DNA of 64,000 nucleotides from Secundilactobacillus pentosiphilus (GCF_002217985.1 NZ_BCMI01000011.1:1-64000), one strand, 5' to 3'. Counted from the stretch's first letter, positions 1 through 8,340 are shown. Translations and numbers: made by a program. The notes: generated by a model not told the origin, from the sequence alone.

Positions 1-37
1 TCATCAGATGAATTATTGTATTTCATCTGACAACCAT

Positions 38-143
38 AAAGGGATTATCGCACTCCGACAATGTTCGTCGGAACTGGCATCTTTTGCGTTACATGGCTAG
101 AATCTAAATTTTGAGACATTGAACTAAAGTGCAATCCCTTTTT
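38..143 (+). other. Possible structured RNA or 3' UTR element
   Basis: A closing stem pairs AAAGGGATT (38-46) with AATCCCTTT (133-141), extended by GCACT (50-54) with AGTGC (128-132). An inner hairpin CCGAC/GTCGG sits at about 55-71, and the element ends in a short T run. It may be a small RNA or the 3' end of a transcript that begins outside the window. No RNA family was recognised. Confidence 0.3.
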
Positions 144-162
144 GTGCCCTCATTATTAACGG

Positions 163-1497
163 TTATTGCCCGGCAATCGCCTTGATCGCAGCTGCATAGA
201 TTTCCATGGCAGTGACCATTTTTTCGACTGCCCACTGCTCGTCAACCTGGTGCATGTAGTCTGGGACACCTGGCAGCATCGCTCCGAACGCCACGCACTG
301 GTTCATCGTCCGCGCGTAGGTGCCGCCGCCAGAAACCTGCGGCCCGGTATCATCACCGGTAACTTCATGATAGACAGCCATTAATTTTTCCACTAACTCA
401 CTGTCTTTCGGTACGTATAGCGGTGCCAAATAATCAAAGTCCTCATAACGATAACCAAACGCCGCCACTTTCTCGGTCATTTTTTGAATCAGCTCGTCAT
501 GGTCCACGGTTACCGGGATTCGCATGTCCACCTGCATCCGGGTCTCCTTTTCGCTCACTTCAATGTTTGAAATATTAACGGTGAGCTGACCGGAGGCTTC
601 ATCCGATACCTCGCCGACTAAGTTCGTACCGGTCGCGTCTTCCTTAAAACAGCGTCCGATAATCCCAAGCGGGCCGTCCGGAAAGACTTTATCCAGTGCC
701 ATCGCCAGCCGCAACACCGCGTTAGTGCCCTGCGGCGCTAACATGGCATGGACGGATTTTCCGGTGACCGTAATGCCGTTCTCATCGGTGTCGTAGTCAA
801 AGCCAAGATCAGCCAGTGCCGCTTTCACTTCCGCTAACTTGGGCCCATTGTACTGTGCTTTAGCCGGTACGGCATTGAACGCGTTTTGCATTGTCAGGGT
901 AAATTCAGTACTGCCCGGCCCCACAAAGTAGGACTGCTGCAAGCCCTTTTCGGCGTACGTCACCGGGAACTCGGAATCTGGGGCGATACCGTGAGTGATC
1001 GGTTCTTCTTTTTGCTGATACACGGCAATTCCCCGCCAAAGGGTCTCTTCGTCAGTCCCAAAGATGAACTGAATCCGTTCTTTGAAGGTCACGCCAGCGT
1101 CCATCAGCGCCTTAACTGCGTATAATGCGGCCACTGACGGCCCTTTATCATCCTGAACACCCCGACCATACATCACACCGTTTTCCACGGTAAGGTCAAA
1201 CGGGTCATGGTGCCAATCGGCTACATCACCAGCCGGAACAACGTCGACGTGTCCGAGGATGCCAAAGATTGCTTCGCCTTCGCCAACCTCAGCATAACCG
1301 TAATTGCCGTCCGGATCAGTGTAGGTTTTAAACCCCAATTCGGCGCAGATCCGCATCATTTCATCTAGGGCATCTCTGATGGGCTGGCCAAACGGCGCGC
1401 CTGGAACTGCTTCAGTGGTACTCGAAGGATGTTTTACCAGCCGTTTTAGCGCGTCAACGGCGGCTTGTTTGTGAGTTGGTTTGATGTAAGTTTGCAT
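163..1497 (-). CDS. pepV: PepV-type dipeptidase (M20 metallopeptidase)
   Basis: A 444-residue cytosolic zinc dipeptidase that would hydrolyse dipeptides imported during peptide use. The M20 signature is visible: GHVDVVPAG (metal His about 83 and catalytic Asp about 85), GRGVQDDKGP (about 111-120), the Glu-Glu pair in FGTDEET, and a C-terminal YMHQVDE. The ATG at 1497 is chosen because AGGAGG lies just upstream; a longer frame reaching 1635 runs into a repeat element and lacks PepV-like sequence. The length fits lactobacillal PepV (about 470). It is co-oriented with the carrier upstream but separated from it by two hairpin repeats. The family call is secure; substrate range is inferred. Confidence 0.9.
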   Translation of the reverse strand: MQTYIKPTHKQAAVDALKRLVKHPSSTTEAVPGAPFGQPIRDALDEMMRICAELGFKTYTDPDGNYGYAEVGEGEAIFGILGHVDVVPAGDVADWHHDPFDLTVENGVMYGRGVQDDKGPSVAALYAVKALMDAGVTFKERIQFIFGTDEETLWRGIAVYQQKEEPITHGIAPDSEFPVTYAEKGLQQSYFVGPGSTEFTLTMQNAFNAVPAKAQYNGPKLAEVKAALADLGFDYDTDENGITVTGKSVHAMLAPQGTNAVLRLAMALDKVFPDGPLGIIGRCFKEDATGTNLVGEVSDEASGQLTVNISNIEVSEKETRMQVDMRIPVTVDHDELIQKMTEKVAAFGYRYEDFDYLAPLYVPKDSELVEKLMAVYHEVTGDDTGPQVSGGGTYARTMNQCVAFGAMLPGVPDYMHQVDEQWAVEKMVTAMEIYAAAIKAIAGQ

Positions 1498-1590
1498 GTT
1501 TTGGGCCTCCTTTTTTTCTGTGTCGGGGGATAATTTTATATTGCTGAATCGAGCTGCACTAGGCAAAGAGCTGCATCTCACACCTTGCCT

Positions 1591-1708
1591 AATCGGGCTA
1601 CAACAAGCAGAGAGCTGCATGTAAGGGACAGCCACCCAAAATCCAAGTTCGGGATTTTCGGCGCCCGCCCCTTACACTCCGCTCTCTAACCGCTTGTTTC
1701 CGCACCTT
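1591..1708 (-). repeat. Hairpin repeat copy R1
   Basis: An inverted-repeat unit of the family seen throughout the window. The apical stem AAAATCC/GGGATTTT encloses a short loop, the flanking arms GTAAGGG/CCCCTTAC pair, and the borders read AATCGGGCTA and CGCTTGTTTCCGCACC. A truncated border fragment precedes it at about 1551-1590. It lies between the yfcC-like gene and pepV. Confidence 0.75.
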
Positions 1709-1712
1709 GCCT

Positions 1713-1828
1713 AATCGGGCTACTCCAGGCAGAGACTTGCACCTAAGCCAATACCGGTATAAATCCAAAACCGGGATTTTTACCGGCATCAGCTTAGGCT
1801 CCAGTCTCTAACCGCCTGTATCCGCACC
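1713..1828 (-). repeat. Hairpin repeat copy R2
   Basis: The second unit starts 122 bp after R1 in the same orientation. The apical AAATCC/GGATTT stem is conserved, while the long arms (CCTAAGCCAATACCGGT against ACCGGCATCAGCTTAGG) differ from R1 yet still pair internally. Confidence 0.75.
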
Positions 1829-1835
1829 TTGCACC

Positions 1836-3353
1836 TTACAATATCGCCAACACCCCCAAATACACACAACTAACAATGAACAGATAAATCATCAGTTTAG
1901 CAATCCACTTCCACCACACGCTAATGTTGATGTGCGCAATGGCCAAAGCCCCCATCACAACACCTGAGGTTGGGGTAATCAAGTTTACCCAGCCCGACGC
2001 TGCTTGGTACGCCGTAATCACAACACTGCCGTCCACGCCCGCAAATTTACCCATTGGGCCGATAATTCCCATCGTTGCCGACGCTAAGCCTGAAGTTGAC
2101 GGGATCAGGAAGGACATTGGGATGTAGAAAATGTACGTGATGATAATGAAGACACTTTCTGAAAGGCCCTTAAGTCCCAGTTCACCCCAGTGCAGCACCG
2201 TGTCGGTAATCAAACCATCGTTCATCACCACTTGAATTCCACGGGCCACCCCAACGATAATTGCTACGCTCAGGAAGTCCGCCATTCCGCTAATAAAGGC
2301 GTTGATGAAATCTGCTTCCTTCATCTTGTAAACGAACATCACAACTACTGACATTAATAGGAACAGCATGGTAATTTCTGAGAAGTACCAGTCACCCATC
2401 GGTACCATGTCGCTACCTAATAAGTTGCCTAAGAACGGAATACCCGCTAACCACTTCGTTGCACTTTCAAAGAAAGTCCATTTGTCATTGATCGTACTCC
2501 AAGGGATCAAGCCGATAATCATCAGTAAGAAAGTCAGCCCGAATAACGTTAGGACACCCTTTTGCCGACCAGTCATCGTACCGGCATCATCCGCATCACT
2601 TACGGAGAAGCGGTCAAGGTCTTCTTGACGCTGTTCGAATATGGCAGACTTGCTAGGATCTTTTTCAACCTTTGACGCGTAGCGGTATACGTACCAGATA
2701 CTCACGATCAGTGTGATCACCAGTAAAATTAACCGCGGGAAAATTCCCTGTCCCATGGAGAGGTCCAGTGTTTGACTGGCCACCCCCGTCGCAAACGGAT
2801 TCACGGTAGACGCCAAACAGCCGATTTGTGACCCGACTAAAATAATTGCCACCGCGGTCAGTGAATCAAACCCGACACCAATCATGACGGGAATCAGCAG
2901 TGGGTAAAACGCAATGGTTTCTTCCGCCATCCCGTAAGTCGTTCCGCCTAACGCAAACAAAATCATTAAAATTGGAATCAAGCGTTTTTCTTTACCTTTA
3001 TATCTGCGGACGACAGCACCGATACCGTCATCCAAGGCTTTCGTTTTATTAACGACGCCAAGAAAGCCCCCGATTACCAAAATAAATAACGAAATAGAAA
3101 TTGCGCCTTCAGTATGGTCATTACCGATCATCCCGTAAACGGGTGCCATAAAGACATCCCAAATACCTTGCGGGTTGGCGGTCACGGATTTATACGTATG
3201 CGCAATAATATTGCCAGCTTTATCTGTGTTATAAGCCCCAGCTGGAATAATCCAGGTCAAAATGGCTACTAACGCAATGATCATGAACAGAATGGTATAC
3301 GCTGACGGCATTTTAAACCGTCTTTTTTTGGGTTCCGTTTTCGGTGCTTGCAT
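1836..3353 (-). CDS. YfcC/DcuC-family membrane carrier
   Basis: A 505-residue polytopic membrane protein of the C4-dicarboxylate anaerobic carrier/YfcC family. Related members carry dicarboxylates, basic amino acids or peptides, so the substrate is not predicted. There are about 11-12 hydrophobic segments, and the family core GMAEETIAFYPLLIPV followed by NPFATG is present. The N terminus is short and basic (KKRRF) before the first segment. The ATG at 3353 is preferred over the one at 3362 because TAAGGAG lies 9 bases upstream of it. Its 3' end abuts hairpin repeats, and pepV follows on the same strand, so a role in peptide or amino-acid use is possible. Confidence 0.8.
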   Translation of the reverse strand: MQAPKTEPKKRRFKMPSAYTILFMIIALVAILTWIIPAGAYNTDKAGNIIAHTYKSVTANPQGIWDVFMAPVYGMIGNDHTEGAISISLFILVIGGFLGVVNKTKALDDGIGAVVRRYKGKEKRLIPILMILFALGGTTYGMAEETIAFYPLLIPVMIGVGFDSLTAVAIILVGSQIGCLASTVNPFATGVASQTLDLSMGQGIFPRLILLVITLIVSIWYVYRYASKVEKDPSKSAIFEQRQEDLDRFSVSDADDAGTMTGRQKGVLTLFGLTFLLMIIGLIPWSTINDKWTFFESATKWLAGIPFLGNLLGSDMVPMGDWYFSEITMLFLLMSVVVMFVYKMKEADFINAFISGMADFLSVAIIVGVARGIQVVMNDGLITDTVLHWGELGLKGLSESVFIIITYIFYIPMSFLIPSTSGLASATMGIIGPMGKFAGVDGSVVITAYQAASGWVNLITPTSGVVMGALAIAHINISVWWKWIAKLMIYLFIVSCVYLGVLAIL

Positions 3354-3666
3354 CGTCCTCATCTCCTTAATACGATTGTTTTTACAATTTTTAGTTTATC
3401 GGAGATAAGTAACCAAATTATGACCATTCTTTGAAAATTTCTAATTTTTTTACTGATTATTATCATTAATCTTTACTTATCTACTAACCTCTGTGTCATC
3501 TGATTAAAGCTTTCTCTAATTATTGGGCGTTAATCATCATGTCGTCTTGGCGGGCTTAGGGCTAATTTTAAAATTAGCCAATCAATATTGTGATGCTTGC
3601 GGGTATCAACTTCCATCGGACCTATGCTATAATCCCCTTGAAAATGTCATCACAGGAGGGATATTA

Positions 3667-4224
3667 ATGATTGAAGATGGCTTCATGAACATTCAAGACG
3701 CAGATCCAGACATTATTGTCGACCTTAAGTACGCCACTACCGACAACTTTACCGGCCGCGTGATCTATGACTTTACGACCGCGATTGCTCGCACGGGAAC
3801 CGCTAAAAAGCTTGGTAAAGCTGCTAAAGCACTGAAACAGCAAGGGTTCCGTATTAAAGTGTGGGATGCCTATCGACCCGTGGAGGCGCAGGAAAAGCTG
3901 TTCGAAGTGGTTTCGGACCCTACTTGGGTGGCCGAACCCAACCCGAATTACTCCCATCAAAAAGGGGTAACCTTCGATCTGACCCTCACTGATTTGAACG
4001 GTCAGGAAGTGGAAATGCAAACGGGCTTTGATGACTTTACTGGTAAAGCCGTCCGCGATTACCCCCGAACGGCCACTCAAGAAAAAAATTATCAAACCTT
4101 ACTTGCTGCCATGACAGCTGCCGGCTTTGTCGGTTATGAAAACGAGTGGTGGGATTACCGTGACGCGGAGATGGATCAGTACGGTCCGCTGTCAGCCGAT
4201 CCCAACGATTACGCTAAGCCCTAA
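3667..4224 (+). CDS. VanX-like D-Ala-D-Ala dipeptidase (M15D)
   Basis: A 185-residue protein of the VanX/DdpX family, which cleaves D-Ala-D-Ala; lactobacilli carry relatives used in cell-wall turnover. Zinc-site residues visible are H97 and D104 in SHQKGVTFD, plus R70 in DAYRP. The C-terminal motif reads E160-W-W-D163, where VanX has EWWH and the His is the third zinc ligand, so activity and metal geometry may differ. The start at 3667 follows ACAGGAGGG; the longer in-frame extension to 3523 has no SD. No signal peptide, so probably cytosolic. Confidence 0.8.
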   Translation: MIEDGFMNIQDADPDIIVDLKYATTDNFTGRVIYDFTTAIARTGTAKKLGKAAKALKQQGFRIKVWDAYRPVEAQEKLFEVVSDPTWVAEPNPNYSHQKGVTFDLTLTDLNGQEVEMQTGFDDFTGKAVRDYPRTATQEKNYQTLLAAMTAAGFVGYENEWWDYRDAEMDQYGPLSADPNDYAKP

Positions 4225-4276
4225 AAATATGAGCCATATGTTAAACATTCGGCCCGAAACTGACTATACTATTACA

Positions 4277-4428
4277 TGGTGATTACCACCTCCAAACGAT
4301 CAGTTCAAGTACGTGGCTCCGTAGATATACGACCAGGCTTGACTATGGTGATTACCCCCAACCCCATCAGGATTGGACACGAGTTAACTCAAAAAGACAC
4401 CGCCCTTTATGTGAAGGGCGGTGCTTTT
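4277..4428 (+). ncRNA. Candidate small RNA after the vanX-like gene
   Basis: A -10 like TATACT at 4265-4270 precedes a 150-base stretch that carries the near-repeat ATGGTGATTACC twice (about 4275 and 4346). Each copy is followed by a C-rich run (ACCTCC, CCCCCAACCCC), and the stretch ends in a strong terminator hairpin. C-rich single strands can pair with SD sequences. It could equally be the 3' UTR of the upstream gene. Confidence 0.3.
4398..4428. terminator. Bidirectional terminator
   Basis: A perfect stem CACCGCCCTT (4398-4407) pairs with AAGGGCGGTG (4414-4423), with CTTTT after it and a T-rich run on the other strand. It serves the convergent genes on both sides. Confidence 0.8.
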
Positions 4429-4446
4429 CGTATTGCTGATTTTGTT

Positions 4447-5091
4447 TTACTGTTCGTTATTATCAGTCACTTGTTTAACAAAAGAGTGATCCGGCACCCG
4501 AATCAACGTAAAGCGGTTAGCTAAACGGCCCGCGTGCAGACCGATCCCGTTTAAGAAATTCTTCTTATAGGTCGTCTCAACCACGCCGACCCAAGCTTTT
4601 TGGTGCCGCTTTTCCATTTGATTAACCTTGGCCTTGTTCCACTTATACGATGAAGCTACTAGGTTAATGGGGTGTTTCCCTGACGAAACCGTGGCACTGT
4701 CACCGGGTACAATGTTTTTTTCACCCTGCGTATAGAACGTATAGTATTGTGCCGGTTTACGGCCATTACCCGTCTTAACGATCACGTAATCCGATTTGTC
4801 AGCCATACTGGTATCCAAAACCAACGGCTTATATTGGTAGGAAACCGTCACACGCTGAGGGTTAAGCTGACGTACATCCTGAAACAACGTGGTGTAGCCC
4901 ATGCCCCATAAGCCAAGCAGAAAAATGACCAGTTCAAGACTTGATTGAGTGATGTTTTGCCACGACCAGGAGCGCTTCTCTTTCACTAAAAGCTTCAGCC
5001 GGCGCACCCGCATATCGTGCACCATCCAAATTAAGTAAATTAATAGCAGGAGCCACAGCCCCATGCCGACTAAATTCCATGCTGATTTCAT
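4447..5091 (-). CDS. LVIS_2131-like membrane protein
   Basis: A 214-residue protein of unknown function resembling a lactobacillus-specific family called LVIS_2131. There is a membrane segment at about residues 5-25, a short basic cytosolic loop (MRVRRLKLLVKEKRSW), a second membrane segment at about 50-70 (LELVIFLLGLWGMGYTTLF), and then an extracytoplasmic domain of about 140 residues rich in Tyr and Lys. The start at 5091 (MKSAWN) is preferred because GGGAGA lies 7 bases upstream. No enzymatic motif is visible; an envelope-associated role is inferred from topology only. Confidence 0.6.
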   Translation of the reverse strand: MKSAWNLVGMGLWLLLLIYLIWMVHDMRVRRLKLLVKEKRSWSWQNITQSSLELVIFLLGLWGMGYTTLFQDVRQLNPQRVTVSYQYKPLVLDTSMADKSDYVIVKTGNGRKPAQYYTFYTQGEKNIVPGDSATVSSGKHPINLVASSYKWNKAKVNQMEKRHQKAWVGVVETTYKKNFLNGIGLHAGRLANRFTLIRVPDHSFVKQVTDNNEQ

Positions 5092-5265
5092 TTTTATTCT
5101 CCCATTCTCATCCATGATTTAACGCTTTTATCGCTTTGTTCCATCTAGAGAAACGCTTAACTTCCCTCTAGATTATCGAAAGTGCGCCTTAAAAACAAGT
5201 CCTTAGGTAGAATTGTTTCACTAGCCTATAATAGCATTATACAACACAACTAGGGGGCTTTTGAA

Positions 5266-6150
5266 ATGTGTACCAGTCTCACGTTAACAGCGGCAGATGG
5301 CACCCACCTGCTGGCTCGAACAATGGACTTTCCCAACGTTGATCCATGGCGGCCCACCGTTCTTAAAGCCGGCACGAAATGGCGGCCGATTTTAGGTGAA
5401 CAACACCTCACCCAGTACCGCATCGTCGGTTCCGCGCGCCACTTGAACAAACACTACCTTTTTGGCGACGGTTTAAACAGTGCCGGGCTGAGCTGTGCCG
5501 AACTGTACTTTCCCAACCGGGTTCACTACTATGATGAACCGCAGGCCGATATGACGAACCTGACCCCTCAGGACCTGATCTTGTGGGTGCTTAGCCAGCA
5601 CAGTACCGTAGCAGAAGTCGCTGCTGACCTGAAAAACGTGGCCCTGATAGGTAAAGTCTGGTACGCGGAAAATAAGGTCTACCCCTTCCACTGGCTGTTA
5701 GCTGACAGCACTGGCGCCGTCGCCGTACTGGAGCCAACTGCACACTCGCTGCGATTAATTGATGATCCCTTACACGTCCTGACCAACACGCCGGAATTAG
5801 CCGACCACCAGAAACGTGTTAACCGCTTTTTAACTACTGACTCTGCTCACTTGCCAAGCGCTGCTAGTCAGTGGTTAAGGGATAACAAGCCGTTGCCAGA
5901 AGGTCCGATTCCCACCAACCGCTTCATTAGAACAGCCATCAATCTTTGGGGCCAGCCCCAACCGGCAGCGGCAAAAACTGCCGTGTCACGAGCGAAAGCC
6001 ATTCTTGATCAGGTCGTCATTCCAAAACAAACCGGCAAGCAGCCGACCAACCATAATTTTACCCACTACATTAGTATCATCGATATGTCCCATCTGCGCT
6101 ATTTGCAATTACCAACTGATGGAACACCGCAATCGGAAATTAACCTGTAA
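5266..6150 (+). CDS. Choloylglycine hydrolase-family acylase (C59)
   Basis: A 294-residue N-terminal-nucleophile hydrolase of the bile salt hydrolase/penicillin V acylase family. Cys2 would become the nucleophile after Met removal. R18 and D21 (ARTMD), N71 (GLNSAG) and N174 (TNTPE) fit conserved catalytic positions, and a late Arg occurs in NRFIRT. It is shorter than typical lactobacillal bile salt hydrolases (about 316-338), so a penicillin-acylase-like or N-acyl homoserine lactone-type substrate is as likely as bile salts. Strong SD CTAGGGGG; a TATAAT lies at 5227-5232 with no good -35. It is followed by its own terminator. Confidence 0.8.
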   Translation: MCTSLTLTAADGTHLLARTMDFPNVDPWRPTVLKAGTKWRPILGEQHLTQYRIVGSARHLNKHYLFGDGLNSAGLSCAELYFPNRVHYYDEPQADMTNLTPQDLILWVLSQHSTVAEVAADLKNVALIGKVWYAENKVYPFHWLLADSTGAVAVLEPTAHSLRLIDDPLHVLTNTPELADHQKRVNRFLTTDSAHLPSAASQWLRDNKPLPEGPIPTNRFIRTAINLWGQPQPAAAKTAVSRAKAILDQVVIPKQTGKQPTNHNFTHYISIIDMSHLRYLQLPTDGTPQSEINL

Positions 6151-6171
6151 TCAACTGAAAAATAGTCCTCA

Positions 6172-6205
6172 AAACCGTGATTTTAAAACTAATTGCGGTT
6201 TTTTT
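6172..6205 (+). terminator. Terminator of the acylase gene
   Basis: AAACCGTGATT (6172-6182) pairs, with G-U wobbles, with AATTGCGGTTT (6191-6201), followed by a T run. Confidence 0.75.
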
Positions 6206-6475
6206 GCTTTATTTTGATGAAAATTTCCCCAATTTTCCAGCGTTTGTTACAATTCTGAAATAAACAGCTAAGGCTTGTAGTACCAGCATTCAGTACGGCT
6301 CTAAAAATGGTATTTCAGCCAAAAATTACGTTTCTGTCGTATTCATTAATCTAATAGATAATTCACTGAAACATTACTGTAACCTACAATTGATACACTT
6401 AGTCTCGTTGAATTGATTAAGACAAATATGAATTTTAAAAAGTTGCACTACATAAAAAGGGGATATTTAAGAATT
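6206..6475. other. AT-rich promoter region before the NlpC/P60 gene
   Basis: No gene seen. Imperfect TGTTAC/TGTAAC hexamers at about 6246 and 6378 loosely resemble WalR half-sites, which would suit a cell-wall hydrolase gene, but the pairs do not fit the consensus spacing well. Confidence 0.25.
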
Positions 6476-6946
6476 ATGAAGAAATGGTTTATTAAACTTG
6501 CGTTAACAGCAATTGCAGTATTCGGTTTTACAGTTGCTTCCAATATGACTCACAGTACCACAGCAAAAGCCGACACACCTTCTTACTCAAAGATCTATAA
6601 AGTTGCTAGCCGTCAACTTGGCAAACCATACGGCTGGGGCTCAACTGGTCCTTCACGTTTTGACTGCTCAGGCTTGACGTCATACGTCTACAGAAAGGGT
6701 GCTTCAAAAGTCATCCCGCGTACTGCCCAAGCACAATACAACAATTCTAAGAAAGTTTCATACGCCCACGCTAAGAAGGGTGACTTGGTTTTCTTTGGTG
6801 GCAGTAAGCACAGTATCAGCCACGTTGGGATGTACATTGGCCACGGTAAAATGATTGATTCTCAAAACCGCGGTGTGATCATTGAATCCGTTAAGGCCCC
6901 TTGGTGGCACCATGTTGGTACCGCTCGAGTAACGCCCTTAGATTAA
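6476..6946 (+). CDS. Secreted NlpC/P60 peptidoglycan hydrolase
   Basis: A 156-residue protein: signal peptide 1-32 (basic MKKWFIK, hydrophobic core, AKA before D33), then directly an NlpC/P60 domain. The catalytic Cys64 lies in RFDCSG and His116 in SHVGMYIG. Family members cut D-Glu-to-diamino-acid or related peptide bonds in peptidoglycan. No SH3, LysM or other wall-binding domain is present, so it is a minimal, freely secreted hydrolase. The start at 6476 matches the signal peptide and follows AAGGGGAT; the longer frame from 6413 is not signal-like. It ends in a strong terminator, so it is monocistronic. Confidence 0.9.
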   Translation: MKKWFIKLALTAIAVFGFTVASNMTHSTTAKADTPSYSKIYKVASRQLGKPYGWGSTGPSRFDCSGLTSYVYRKGASKVIPRTAQAQYNNSKKVSYAHAKKGDLVFFGGSKHSISHVGMYIGHGKMIDSQNRGVIIESVKAPWWHHVGTARVTPLD

Positions 6947-6969
6947 TCATAACAAAAAATACCCCAGAA

Positions 6970-7001
6970 CCTGATTATCAGTTGGATAATCAGGTTTTTT
7001 T
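6970..7001 (+). terminator. Terminator of the NlpC/P60 gene
   Basis: A 10-bp perfect stem CCTGATTATC/GATAATCAGG followed by seven T. Confidence 0.9.
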
Positions 7002-7193
7002 GTATCATTTATGTTCTTTCTGCTAGTAATCAGCAGTTGGACCGCTTAAAAACGGCAGCTAACGCTCTGTTAGGCGTCGAAACGAAGCATCTACCACATC
7101 TGGTAGAAAAATGATAAAGTTATGCTATATCTTGTTGCTTTTTTCAAACAGATGTTCTACGATTAACATATCGAGAAAAAGGAGACTTAAGCC

Positions 7194-7526
7194 GTGAACA
7201 AACAAAAGCCGCAACAATCACACATTCAGATTACGGTTCGCTTTGTGGAAAAGAAAAACGGAAAAAAAGCGCTCTTTGACGCGCGGAAAATCCTTCGTAG
7301 CTTAAACCACTTAACGCACGATGACCGTCTGATCCGTCGTATCAACGCCCTTGTTCTTGCCCAAATTGCCGGCTACTCCCAGATTGACACGGCAACGATT
7401 CGCCAGTTGATCATTTCGACTCTGAACCTGCTTGAACATCCTGAATTAGCCAAGCGGTATTCGGAGTATCGTCCATCTGCCACTAAACAGGATCAGTTTA
7501 AACAACTGTCTTTCTTTAACTTTTAA
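7194..7526 (+). CDS. Small stand-alone ATP-cone-like protein
   Basis: A 110-residue protein starting at GTG 7194, eight bases after AAAGGAG. Residues 11-92 follow the ATP-cone pattern of NrdR and ribonucleotide reductases: a beta strand with a basic GKK turn, FDARKI, a helical middle, IDTATIRQLI and a terminal YSEYR. ATP-cones bind ATP/dATP and act as allosteric switches, but normally as part of a larger protein. Here there is no zinc ribbon (as in NrdR) and no catalytic domain. It is flanked by terminators, so it has its own transcript. It might sense nucleotides in trans; the function is unknown. Confidence 0.55.
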   Translation: MNKQKPQQSHIQITVRFVEKKNGKKALFDARKILRSLNHLTHDDRLIRRINALVLAQIAGYSQIDTATIRQLIISTLNLLEHPELAKRYSEYRPSATKQDQFKQLSFFNF

Positions 7527-7548
7527 CTTACTATTTTTAATCAGCATC

Positions 7549-7588
7549 AGCTTGACGGTCAGTTTTTTAACCGTCAAGCTGTTTTTTT
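7549..7588 (+). terminator. Terminator of the ATP-cone gene
   Basis: AGCTTGACGGT pairs perfectly with ACCGTCAAGCT, followed by seven T. Confidence 0.9.
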
Positions 7589-7595
7589 ACTCTAG

Positions 7596-7629
7596 ACAAA
7601 AAAGCAGCATCTCAAATTGAGATGCTGCT
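7596..7629 (-). terminator. Terminator of the spx-like gene
   Basis: Stem GCAGCATCTCA/TGAGATGCTGC with a T6 run on the minus strand. Confidence 0.85.
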
Positions 7630-7645
7630 GTACGTTAATATTAAA

Positions 7646-8044
7646 TTATGAACTCAGCTGTGATTCTAAGTCGCGTAACTCGGCTACACGAACTTCACGC
7701 GGTAAGAACCGGCGAATTTCTTCTTCGTTGTAACCAACTTCCAAACGCTTATCATCAAAGATAATTGGCCGCTTAATTAAATCAGGATACTTAACAACTA
7801 AGTTAACTAACTGACTTACCGCTAAATCATCTAAATTGATGTGTAATTTTTTAAAGACGTTTGATCGCGTAGAAATAATGTCCTCACTGCCGTTTTCGGT
7901 TAAACGCAGAATCTGCTTAACTTCATCGGCATTAAGTGGATTGGACTTAATGTTACGTTCCTTAAACGGAATGTGATGATCTTCTAACCATGCACGAGCT
8001 TTACGGCTTGAAGCACTGCTTGGTGCAACATATAAATTAATCAT
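7646..8044 (-). CDS. spx: Spx-family regulator lacking the CxxC switch
   Basis: A 132-residue ArsC/Spx-fold protein. Spx binds the RNA polymerase alpha C-terminal domain and turns on thiol-stress genes when its Cys10-x-x-Cys13 pair is oxidised. The alignment to Spx is clear through RKARAWLE, DIISTRS, KRPIIFDDKRL and GYNEEEIRRFLPR. Residues 10-13 are S-A-S-S and the protein contains no cysteine at all, so it cannot use that disulfide switch. It is probably a second Spx paralogue acting constitutively or as a competitor. Monocistronic, with its own terminator. Confidence 0.85.
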   Translation of the reverse strand: MINLYVAPSSASSRKARAWLEDHHIPFKERNIKSNPLNADEVKQILRLTENGSEDIISTRSNVFKKLHINLDDLAVSQLVNLVVKYPDLIKRPIIFDDKRLEVGYNEEEIRRFLPREVRVAELRDLESQLSS

Positions 8045-8259
8045 ATCTAAGCACTTCCTTTATTTCGCTTTTCCTAGTAACAAATAAAAAACTAAAACAA
8101 AAGCAAAGGTGCATCTTAAATTCATTTATTACTAAGTCCCCAACACCTCATCACGAACAAGTTCATAATACCATCAAAATTAGAAAAATTCAATACTACT
8201 TTTATAGTTTTCCCCTTGTGAAAAGATATTTATATTTCCTGGTGAAAATCGTTGAAAAT

Positions 8260-8340
8260 GTTATAACCACGCTTGTTATAACAAAATCATCTTGTGTACG
8301 TTTATAAAATTGATTTATCAATTTATGAATCCGTTATAAC
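8260..8340. promoter_or_regulatory. Three GTTATAAC palindromes in a 470-bp gap
   Basis: The perfect palindrome GTTATAAC occurs at 8260-8267, 8275-8282 and 8333-8340 between the divergent spx-like and antiporter genes, suggesting an operator for an unknown dimeric regulator. Nothing else coding is seen in 8045-8515. Confidence 0.35.

Noticed and set aside
4276-4524. Open frame of 82 codons on the plus strand
   Set aside because: It runs through a terminator hairpin, lacks an SD and overlaps the LVIS_2131-like gene in antisense.
5266-6150. Naming the acylase as bile salt hydrolase
   Set aside because: The catalytic residues fit the whole choloylglycine hydrolase family, and the shorter length does not favour bile salt hydrolase over other acylases.
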